DNA from: Enchytraeus crypticus | Taxonomy: Eukaryota; Annelida; Clitellata; Enchytraeida; Enchytraeidae | Assembly (NCBI GenBank): GCA_905160935.1 | Contig: CAJHZI010000683.1 | Location: 124,001 to 188,000 of the forward strand | Length of the DNA stretch: 64,000 bases | Direction: 5' to 3' | Program-made: the position numbers and the translations under genes | Notes under the pieces: model-generated | Told to the model about the DNA's origin: nothing | The model's input: the letters and a program-made list of their open reading frames with translations, nothing else | The model's database searches: none | Shown here: in pieces, positions 26,001-38,300 of the stretch | How the letters are laid out: every line of letters starts with the position of its first letter | How positions within the stretch are numbered: position 1 is the stretch's first letter

Positions 26001-29000
26001 GCAGCTGTTGTTACACCAGTTACAGGTTGTTGTTGTGCAGCTGTTGTTTCTCCAGTGACAGGCTGTTGTGCAACAGTTGTTTCACCAGTTACAGGATGTG
26101 GAGCAACAGTTGTTTCACCAGTTACAGGTTGTTGCGCAGCAGTTGTTGCACCAGTTACAGGTTGTTGTGCAACAGTGGTTCCACCAGTAGCAGGTTGTTG
26201 TGCAACAGTTGTTTCAGCTGTTACAGGATGTTGAGCAACAGTTGTTTCGCCAGTTACAGGTTGTTCAGCAACAGTTGTTTCACCAGTTACAGGTCGTTGA
26301 GCAACAGTTGTTTCTCCCGTTACAGGTTGCTGTGCAACTGTTGTTTCACCAGTTACAGGTAGTGGTGCAGCAGTTGTTTCACCAGTTACAGGTTGTTGAG
26401 CAGCAGTTGTTTCACCAGTTACAGGTTGCTGTTGAGCAGCTGTTGTTCCTCCAGTTACAGGCTGTTGTGCAACAGTTGTTTCACCTGTTACAGGTTGTTG
26501 CGCAACAGTTGTTGCACCAGTTACAGGTTGTTGTGCAACAGTCGTTTCACCAGTAACAGGTGGTGGTGCAACAGTTGTTTCACCAGTTACAGGTTGTTGT
26601 GCAATAGTGGTTTCTGCAGTTACAGGTTGTTGTGCAACAGTTGTTTCACCAGTTACAGGTTGTTGAGCAGCAGTTGTTTCACCAGTTTCAGAATGTTGAG
26701 TAACAGTTGTTTCACCAGTTACAGGTTGTTGTGCAACAGTTGTTACACCAGTAACAGGTTGTTGTTGAGCAGCTGTTGTTTCTCCAGTTACAGGCTGTTG
26801 TGCAACAGTTGTTTCACCAGTTACAGGTTGTTGTTGAGCAGCTGTTGTTACATCAGTTACAGGTTGTTGTTGAGCAGCTGTTGTTTCACCAGTTACAGGA
26901 TGTTGAGCAACAGTTGTTTCACCAGATACAGGTTGTTGTGCAACAGTGGTTTCACCAGTAGCACGTTGTTGCGCAACAGTTGTTTCACCAGTTACAGGTT
27001 GTTGAGCAGCGGTTGTTCCTCCAGTTACAGGCTGTTGTGCAACAGTTGTTTCAGCTGTTACAGGATGTTGAGCAACAGTTGTTTCGCCAGTTACAGGTTG
27101 TTGCGCAACAGTTGTTGCACCAGTTACAGGTTGTTGTGCAACAGTCGTTTCACCAGTAACAGGTGGTGGTGCAACAGTTGTTTCACCAGTTACAGGTTGT
27201 TGTGCAATAGTGGTTTCTGCAGTTACAGGTTGTTGTGCAACAGTTGTTTCACCAGTTACAGGTTGTTGAGCAGCAGTTGTTTCACCAGTTTCAGAATGTT
27301 GAGTAACAGTTGTTTCACCAGTTACAGGTTGTTGTGCAACAGTTGTTACACCAGTAGCAGGTTGTTGTTGAGCAGCTGTTGTTTCTCCAGTTACAGGCTG
27401 TTGTGCAACAGTTGTTTCACCAGTTACAGGTTGTTGTTGAGCAGCTGTTGTTACATCAGTTACAGGTTGTTGTTGAGCAGCTGTTGTTTCACCAGTTACA
27501 GGATGTTGAGCAACAGTTGTTTCACCAGATACAGGTTGTTGTGCAACAGTGGTTTCACCAGTAGCACGTTGTTGCGCAACAGTTGTTTCACCAGTTACAG
27601 GTTGTTGAGCAGCGGTTGTTCCTCCAGTTACAGGCTGTTGTGCAACAGTTGTTTCAGCTGTTACAGGATGTTGAGCAACAGTTGTTTCGCCAGTTACAGG
27701 TTGTTGCGCAACAGTTGTTGCACCAGTTACAGGTTGTTGTGCAACAGTCGTTTCACCAGTTACAGGATGTTCAGCAACAGTTGTTTCACCAGTTACAGGT
27801 CGTTGAGCAACAGTTGTTTCTCCCGTTACAGGTTGCTGTGCAACTGTTGTTTCACCAGTTACAGGTAGTGGTGCAGCAGTTGTTTCACCAGTTACAGGTT
27901 GTTGAGCAGCAGTTGTTTCACCAGTTTCAGGATGTTGAGTAACAGTTGTTTCACCAGTTACAGGTTGTTGTGCAGCAGTTGTTTCACCAGTTGCAGGATG
28001 TTGAGCAACAGTTGTTTCACCAGTTACAGGTTGTTGTTGAGCAGCTGTTGTTTCTCCAGTTACAGGCTGTTGTGCAACAGTTGTTGCACCAGTTACAGAA
28101 TGTTGAGCAACAGTTGTTGCACCAGTTACAGGTTGTTGTGCAAATGTTGTCTCGCCCGTTAGGGGCTGTTGTGCAACAGTTGTTTCACCAGTTACAGGCT
28201 GTTGAGCAACAGTTGTTTCACCGGTTCCAGGTTGTGGAGCAACTGTTGTTTCACCAGTTGCAGGTTGTTGTGCAACAGTTGTTTCACCAGTTACAGGTAG
28301 TTGAGCAACAGTTGTTTCACCAGTTACAGGTTGTTGAGCAACAGTTGTTTCACCAGTAACAGGTTGTTGAGTAGCTGTTGTTTCACCAGTAACGGGTTGC
28401 TGTGCAACAGTTGTTTCACCTGTTGCTGGATTGTTGATTATTGTTGTTCCTCTAGTTATTGTATTAACTGTTGTTGTTGAACCTGTGTCCTGGTTTAGTG
28501 CACTTGTTGAACCCGTGACCTCTGCCGGATTAACTGCACTTGTCGAACCGGTGACATCAATTTGATTGACTGCACTTGTTGAACCCGTGACCTGTGCCAT
28601 TGCAGTTGTGGACCCTGTTGCATTAAGTTAATTCTATTCAATAATGCGACCTCTGCATTCTATGTTACATTGAAGACGTCGTGGCTTTAAGTTTTCGAAA
28701 AATCACCAATTGACTGATACCCTATTAATGTTTTTACACAATTAATTATCTCATATTTATTAAATTATTCATCCATCAATAGGATAATTTCGCATAACTT
28801 CAATTTGACTATCAAATCAATCGTGTAATTGTCACAAAGGGAAAAATATCGATATATATTTAATTTTTCTTCAGGACGGCGCTCTGGCTCACACTTCACG
28901 TCTTGCGCAATACATTATTGTACAATACAGCCCAGAATTTAAAAAAATGGATGATTGGCCTCCTAATTCTCCAGATTTTAATCCACTTTATTTTTTTGTC

Positions 29001-32000
29001 TGGAGAACCATGTTGGAAAAGTATCGTTCTTTTAAGCCCAAATCCAGAAACGCAATGAAATTAAAGGCTTCTTCAAGAGATCTAAAAAAGACCTACCACA
29101 ACATTCAATTGACAGTTCAATTTTATCTGTAAGAAAAGACTTCTGGCCGGTATTAAAGCCCAGGGCGTTCATTTCGAGTACACATTGTAGCATAAAATCA
29201 GTCGTCATCATCTAACGCATTTTTCAGGGCCAGCACATTTTCAAATAGGAATTGATTCTAATTGACGTTTTACGTTGCGTGTTAAATGAAAAAAGTAATT
29301 TTTTTCGCTAAACTTGGATAACTCCGGTTGCTGTAAAAATATTCTTACAAAATATTCTGAGATTGTGGCTAAATTCCTCAGTAAGGGAACCTTAAAATTT
29401 CAAGGCGAAATATCAATAATTGGCTAAGCTATCATAATTGTGCTAGGGGGATATTTTTTAATGCGAAACCTGTATATACCTAAGTGCAATGCCTACTGGC
29501 AGGTCCGTCGTATATGACGCCTCCACTCTTCTCTGTCTTTCGCCTTTCTCTTTATTTCCACAGATGAGTGGGTTTTAAATCATCTAACATAACTAATATC
29601 GGCCTGCTCCTGCCTCTTTTTCCTTCCATTCTACCTTCTATGACCTCTATTAGTAGACCTTAACCCCTTAGGATATGTCCTGACCAACTCTTCTTCCTAT
29701 TTCTTAATACCTTTATCAGCTGTCTATCTGTTCCAACTCTCTTCAGGACTTCCTCATTTTTAACCTTTTGATTCCAGCCAATCCTCTCCATTCTTCTCCA
29801 TATCCACACTTCCAATGCCTCCAGTTTCCTAATATCTTCCTTCCATAAGGTCCATGTTTCATGTTTCTTATTAGTTTATAAACATAACTAAAATATATCG
29901 ATGCAGCTGGTTGTAAACCAAGAACTGAAACAATTGGCTGTCGTTTAAGCCTAACATTACAATAGATTTACCTGTCGTTGTCTCATTCTCCAGACACATC
30001 CGTTGTAGGACTTGAGGAAGTACATTCGTGAGGTTGTTGAAATCCTGAACGTCCCAGTAGGTCACTCTCTCCTCCTGAGGAAGTGACGAGATCCCCTTCA
30101 GCACTGACACGCTCACGCTATTCGTTACCCCCACGGCAAAAATTCTTACTCCCTGATCTTTGATCCTCGTCGCCTCCAAATATGCAGCAGCGACGTCCGG
30201 TAGGAAGCTGTAGGTGATGACTAGGAGGGTTTTCCTCGAGGAATTCCTGGCACCTCGGTTCTCGTTGAACACCTGGGTGCGAGCCAGAGTGAGTCCAGTG
30301 GACAGGCGAGCCTGCACGCCTTCCGGTGAGAGACCATCGACTGCGCTGAGGAGGGCGTCCTTGGTCTCGTAGTCCGTGAGGTGGAACCACACGTTAGCGC
30401 TGTCTGCGAAAGATACCAGTCCAAAGTGTGTTCCCGAGTCACTCACCTGTTAAAATTAATCCATCAATAGCTCAATCAATCAGTTTAAAATGATTAATCA
30501 CTAAATTCCATCAAATTACGCAATCAATCAGTCAATAAAGCGGTCATTACATCACTCATCAGCCAATCACTGAGTGTTTACCTAAGGTTCGGCACTCAAA
30601 GGAAGGTCAATGGAAGAGAGGAATAGTGAAGTGGTGACTTAATCATGACTCTGGTAATAAATCTGATCTGAGTTTCAAAGGTTTGGTAACGTGCGAAGGT
30701 ATCACCTTTAAAATATGTTATGTTAATTAATTAGTAATTTTTATATGCTTATGTACACGTTCTATGCGACATATATGATATGTGCTTATGTGCAGACACC
30801 GATGTGTTAATATATTTTTTAGACTTACACCAGACGAAAGAACGCTGGGTTTGATATAAACTAATAGAGAAATACGCACTAAATCGCCGCCCGGCTACTC
30901 GAGGTCATCAAGTGGCTTAAAAGAATTACTGAAGCAGACTGTATTTAATTATTGCAAAGTCACGGAAAGCCTTTGCCAAAGTAAAGAGGTCTCTCGCTTA
31001 TCACCCGTTTATGGTTTTATACTATAATTTATTATAATTATTATGATTATGATTATAATCATGATTATGATTATAATCATGATTATGATTATAATCATGA
31101 TTATGGTTATAATCATGATTATGATTATAATCATGATTATGGTTATAATCATGATTATGATTATAATCATGATTATGGTTATAATCATGATTATGATTAT
31201 AATCATGATTATGGTTATAATCATGATTATGGTTATAATCATGATTATGATTATAATCATGATTATGGTTATAATCATGATTATTATTATAATCATAACC
31301 ATGATTACGATTATTATTATGAAAATGATGATGGTTATTATTATCTTTTATAATTACTTTATTAATATTATATTATTATTATTATTATTTGTTATTTATT
31401 ATTATTATTATTATTTATTTATTGAGATAATAGACCTCATAGTTCCTAATGATATCCTGGATGAAGCTCTTCAGAAGAGTCCAGTTATCTTCTGTTCCAT
31501 TGACAGGACCGGACTGATCCACCACGAAAACTATATCCTCACTGTTACTACAGCCTGAGCAAAACACATCATATAGAACACCTTTTATATATTCTGAGCA
31601 AAACACAGCATACAGAATTATCACCCGCAAATCTTCATCAGCATCATCATCATCATCATCGTCATCATCATCATCATCATCTTCATCGTCATCAGCATCA
31701 TCATCATCAACATCACCATCATCAGCAACAGCATCAGCATTGTTATCATCGTCACCATCATCACCACCATCATCATCATCAATACCATCATCATCATCAT
31801 TATCATCATCGCCATCACCATCATCAGCAACAGCCTCAGCATTATTATCATCATCACTATCATCGTCATCTTACTATCATCATCATTGATATCCACATCA
31901 TCTTCATCATCATCACCATGATAATCATCGTTATCTTCATCACTTGCTTAATTAAGACATAAGGCAATACATAACACATTTAAGTAAAATAGAGAATAAC

Positions 32001-35000
32001 AAAACATTTATATTATTACATACAAAATCAATCAATATCTGAGAGACATACACAAGATCCTACAGTGTATTAAATGAACACACTTGTCTCAGTCCACCCC
32101 TCTGCGTATACATGTAGATATCACAATAAGATGATTTCAAATTCATTCAGAAAAATTAACTGTAAGAGAATATTATAAGGAATTAACTATTTGAGAATTA
32201 AGACATAATAGTATAGAGAGATTAGATAAGTGAAATAAATAATAAATTAAATTAAATTAAAAATATAAATTAAACTATAAATAAAAGCATAGATATTACC
32301 TTAGGGAATTTAGATACTTGTATAATTATGAAGAAGAAATAAGTGACCAATAACAGTATTGCACACTAAGCAAATAGAACTTTAGCAAAACATGCACTAA
32401 ATAAGTGTGCATAAGAACTACCATACTTTGTATGGTACTTTCAATTTTCATACGTAAAATGCAGTTTTAACTAATAAATATTGATTTTAATGCAAAATAA
32501 AGAAAACATAGGTGATCGAATATAAATATAGGTTAAATAGTTAAGAAAAAACTTACAATTCATAATATTGCAGGTAATTTAGCTTTAATTTAATTTAAAT
32601 TTCATCTTCAGCCCTGGTTACATCAACTACTAAAGACGTGAGGCGTTCGTGTAACTATGGCAATATTTCTTTAGGATAATGTATTGATGTTATGATTTAT
32701 GTAAAAACATATGAATTCTTTGTGAACACGTAACACAGAAGCATTCTATTCCAGTTGTACATAAGCGTAAAAATATTTTATTTCTTGAATGCGCGACAGA
32801 CAACAATATACCATGAATGCATGTTTTCATGAATTCTAGTTTTCATGAATGCATGTTTTCATGAATGCATGTTTTCAAGTCATAAGTCGTCATAAAGCTG
32901 AACATTTTCTTGCATAATTTCACACGTCTGAATTGAACAAGGTCAAAAAGCATTGTCACTACGAAGCTCTCGTATTCAAGTGTATTCATCCATTTACTTG
33001 TCATAGAGCTAAATATCTAAATTCTGTCTCAGCTTTATGGTATCTCCTTTCTTACTCGACTCAAGTACGTTTAATTATTTAAAAGTGCTGACTCTTCCAG
33101 AACATAATACAGTAAATAACTAGATTCTGCCTCACATCTTAGATTTCTCAGCGACTGACACCTATAGGTTATAAACTGTTTAGTTGTTAAAAGCTACATC
33201 CGGCCAAGTTTATTGTATAGGCCTAAACATTCTGCTCCACAAAACTCGTTTACTGAAGAAAAGCTCCTACTGCATTGTTACAATTACTTGATTTGTTCAT
33301 TTAAACTATGCAAAAGGCTAAATTCTGGTATAACGTCAGTTTCCCATTTCGAAAGGTCATCAGTGACGGGTTAGCACTGGATTGAGACTCTGCACCTACT
33401 GATCCGCTGCTGAACAACTTAAGAACCTGCTACCGACTCCTGCTAATTGAATATCACGTGACAATACTATTGACAATGTTCTTCTTTTGACTGGTTTTTT
33501 GAATTTTTGACTGTTTCATTTTGAAGTTTAAACTGTTTTAGACCTTTTTGTTCATCGACCTGGGTTTGGCTCAGTATTGCTCGAAATTGTCACAGACGAC
33601 AGGAGCACTGTAATTGTTGCTACTCTTCTTGTTGTTTTTGCTACTATGCGATTCTACTCTACCATTCAGCGTCAGTTGGCGATATGTAGTTACATGTACA
33701 TGTATTGATTGATGATAATAATAGTAACAATAATAATACAATTACTAATAATAATAAAGGTTTAACGTCTGCTTCCTCATACAAGGATGATGTCAGGGAC
33801 GTCGTCCCATCACATGTCATCACGAATCGATTCACCCCAAACGATCTGAAAAACATGTGCTGAGGAGAAAGAAAAATATCATAAACGGTGCCGATCCGGA
33901 GATAAAATAAGCAGTCAGGATTTTATATTTCAATTGAAACGATACAGTGTTAGTTTTGCAGATGAATCGCAAGCAAAAATAAAGCTAGTTATCTGCTAAT
34001 TATTCATTATCAGCTAAGCTGTAGATAATGTCTGATTCAGTGGAAGATAGAGATGAGTGGAGGTACTATATACCATGGATCTGCCAGTAGGCAGTGCACT
34101 GAGAGAGATCGAATGTCTGATTCTTGTAATTTATCGTAGCAGACTCTTGTTCAGTCAGCCGGTAAATAAGAGGATTTAGCGACTGAAAAAGTCTTCCTAA
34201 ATCCAAAAGTGACTATCCCCTCGATAAACCCGTCTGTAGCTATCCATTGGAATGTCATAAAATTGGCCATATATCTCTTACTTTAATGTAGTTAAGTCGA
34301 GTATAAAGTTTCTATGTTGCCATTCTAACAGTTCTATGTTACCATTCTACCAGTTCTATGTTGCCATTCTAACAGTTCTATGTTACCATTCTAACAGTTC
34401 TATGTTGCCATTCTAACAGTTCTATGTTGCCATTCTAACAGTTCTATGTTGCCATTATAACATTAGCCGTCAGCCTTGTATCACGCAAGGAAAACGTGCG
34501 AGGTACAAAGTTATAGCTGTATTGCTTCATCACTGCATTGTTGCATCGCTGCTTGTTGCATCGTTGCATTGTAGCGCTGATCTCAGACTGTCATGAGAAG
34601 ATTCTATGACAACAGTGAGTCTAAATCAAACGTCAAAGCACTAAACATCTTCGAGAAGTCTGGTTCAAGCAAAATATCACACTGAATTAAAAGCTATACG
34701 GTTTACTTAATTCACCCAAATTTTATCTCCTTTTTATAAGTAAGATGACATAGTAAGTTCGCAGTTTTTTTTTACCAATATGGAAGCTTCAATAGAGATG
34801 TATAACTAGATTAAAATTAATATTCGGTGAAGCGGCTGCCATCTCCTAGATAAAGAATGAAAATAGCATTGGCTTATTTTGCAAATTAGGCTATATCCCA
34901 AACCTGCAGCGACAAAAACAGCGTCAAATAAGCTCTGAAATGGAAAATGATTGACAGCTTGGAGTAAATTCTAAAACAATTTACAAAAACTAATAATATC

Positions 35001-35353
35001 TTCAAAAAGCTTGGAAATTTTGTGAAACTTATTTTAAAAACTATATAATTTATAAATGAGTGACAACCGTCGAGTCAAGAAGTAAAGCCAGAGAACAACT
35101 ATGATTCAGAAATGTTGGGATCAACAATAAAATGTGAAGTAGAATTCTAGACATTTTCGATGAAAACTAATACACTGAGGTAGCAATACATGCACATATG
35201 AAAATAAGACTGAGACACTACATTTAAATGAATTATTAAAATAAAGAAATTAAAGAAATAATTTTCTATCTAACGTGGAGTATGTATTTGTTTAATCTGA
35301 GAGATTCCAAGAAAAGAGGAAAGTAAAACAGAATGGATATGGCATCTCTCTCG

Positions 35354-35397
<44 letters not shown>

Positions 35398-38300
35398 GAG
35401 CACTGCCTACTGGCAGGTCCATGGCACATAACGCCTCCACTCTTCCCTATCTCCCGATTTCCTCTTCTTGTCCATATACGTGTGGATCTTTAAATCATCT
35501 AACATACCTAATCTCTTCCTGCCTCTGCCTCCATTTCCTTTCATTCTGCCTTCTATGATATCTTTTAGTAGATCTAACATTGCACATGGATATTAAATAT
35601 GGATCAATATATGTATATCAAAGTTTTCATCAAATACGACTTCAGAAGCATATGGTGTGTTATAAGTAAAACTAAAAATAGATATTTGATTATAGTTTAC
35701 CTCATATCTTGACTACTAGTTCTATTTACTGCGCATTAAGATTAAGTTATTTTATATTACGCAATAAGAAATTCTCTAGAGAAAGTAATGGTAACTGGCA
35801 TCACTGCACAAGAATAAATAATAAAAGTAAAGAAGAATAAATACAAAACTTTGAATAAACGTCTGAATAGCTGAGATCACTGTCAAGGAGAGGATGCATC
35901 TACTTGTATAGTGGCAGTCTTTCTTGCTTGAGAGCCAAATGACAGAAGATTTTCTTTCTAGAATACGTCCAGGTTATCATGAAATAGAACTCTGCTTTTA
36001 TTGAGCAGAATGGGAAGGTTTAAGATCAGGATTTTGAAAATTTAAAGAACTGACAACTTTTCTCGTGGTTAGGGGAGAAATATGCCATTGCTGTCTTTGA
36101 GAAATTTACAGAGAGATGACGAGAAAAAGACTCCACAAGTAATAAAAAGCTGGTTAACCTGAGGTTAACGTCAGTTACCTCACTCGAAAGCGATATCAGT
36201 GACGGGCGAGCCCAGGATTTGAACCCCTCGCCTACTGATCCGCACATACTGATCTACTGATTAAGTCATGACAATACTAATAAATACTAAGAAATAATAA
36301 CCTCAATATATTTTACTCGAGCTACACGGTTTTCGTCTTCCTTTATAAAAGCAAGCGGAACTCTGCTAAAGAAGTGAGTGTTTTAGAGCTCTTACAGTGA
36401 AAGTATAAAATTTTATTAAGCCTTTTGTTAATATAAACTATAGTTTTTATCTGACTGAACTATGCATTTCTGCTAGTTAGTTTTAAGTAGACTCTCTTGG
36501 TATAGATTTCATTTGAGTAATTATCTCGCAGTTGTGCAAAGCAGTGCGTTCTAGGCCAGGCTTATACATGAACAACTAAGAAATAGCTGAACGAGACTGT
36601 ATTATGAACTGAAAATACGACATATACTTGTGACCAAGGGGATAATTCTCAAATTGTGTATTGTATATTTTATATTTAGTTAAACGTCATCATCATCGTC
36701 GTCATCATCTAACAAAGGTCGGGATACTAATAGACCTTCTCCACTCCTCTATAATCTCTTCTATTCGTTTTATATAATTTTGCAACCATTTCTGGAGTCT
36801 AGGAGCTCAACAACCGAATGCCCTTTCTCACGAAATGTTTATGTTTAGTTAAGTGAGCTTAATCATACTGAATTAAACAAGCTCTTCATGTCATCCAGTA
36901 CTGTTATTTTGTGTTAAAATACTATAAAATCATTAGAATTTCCAATTTTTCTTCACCCGTTGAAACTTAGACATCTACAGAATAGACCCGTCAAGCTTAT
37001 TTAAAAACTGAAAAAATTGAGTTTTCCGTCATTCTCCACACCACACGGTGCTGTCAGAGACCGCTTGACTGAGGTTCGAACCCCGGCCCTCGTGCTGCTC
37101 AGCTAAGTCTAGGTCTAAGATCAGAAACCACGTGAGTTTCAACACGTGAGTATATGAGAGAATATTGAGATGTGACAACCATACAACCATATACCATACA
37201 ATCATTTACCATACAACCATATACCAAACAACCACATACAACACAACCATATACCATACAACCATGTATCATACAACCATATATCATACAAACATATACC
37301 ATACAACCATACATCATACAATCATATACCATGCAACCATATACCATACAATCATGTATCATACAATCATATATCATACAACCATATACCATACAACCAT
37401 ACATCATACAACCATATATCATACAAGAATATACAATACAACCATATACCATATAATCCTATAAAATACAACCATATACAATACAACCATATACAATACA
37501 ACCATATACAATACAAACATTTATGCCGCATCGTGACTGTTGTTAAAGCTTGTTCTCGCAGGCCTGTAATAAACGCATTAAATTACTGTCATGTACAAGT
37601 AAACGATCTGATTCAGTCTTATTATTAATGTAAGTTTGTTGTGCAATGCGACGACAAAGAAATAGCAACTGATGTGCATATGCACGTGTGATAGAAGTAA
37701 ACATAGAACAGGCCGAATAACAAGTCATAAACTGCATTATACATGCATGATGTATAGCCATTGGAATCTGTATCTATCCTGAAGAACATTCGTCTTAAAT
37801 GTAGACACGTAGAAATACGAAATAACCAATAGTTGTTGCTAATATTAGTGTATTAGCACCATTGATTTATTTGGTCAACAAATTTCATTTTAAAACATGA
37901 GACTTTTGTGCAATTGTTGATTTTTTATGATTATATAAAGTAAAAACTAAACAAGCATTATAATGAAATGATCAACTATGTTGATATCTATCACTTTTAA
38001 TACCACATGTTTAATCCGTTAGGCAATTTATTCCGTTTTCGGTGTAACCAGTCCAGTGAATGTCCGAGATTTTGCTCTCAGATAAGCGCGGCACGGCATC
38101 GAACCCACGAGGGTTCAATTCACCTCAGGATCTGTCATTTCGCTTCCAACCACTATGCAACTGAGACGTTCGGCATGATAATATGTCATAGTTGTTACAA
38201 TTCTATTCATCACCTACAAGATGTCGTGATTCTGTAGTCACACTCAACGGTAAAACAGAACTAGTAATATAAGTCAATGACTGAACAGTGACAGTGGCAG

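Noticed and set aside
21513-28359. Many plus-strand open frames with CFTSYRLL and QLFHQL repeats
   Set aside because: They are antisense readings of the mucin repeat. The minus-strand frame fits splice phase, Thr-rich mucin composition and neighbouring exons.
28947-29132. A 61-residue independent gene
   Set aside because: The frame extends upstream into QDGALAHTS and is the decayed end of a mariner-like transposase.
31009-31896. Open frames of Ile/Met repeats
   Set aside because: Translations of GATTAT and ATC simple repeats.
37099-37464. Tyr/His/Thr-rich open frames on both strands
   Set aside because: Products of a 15-bp minisatellite.
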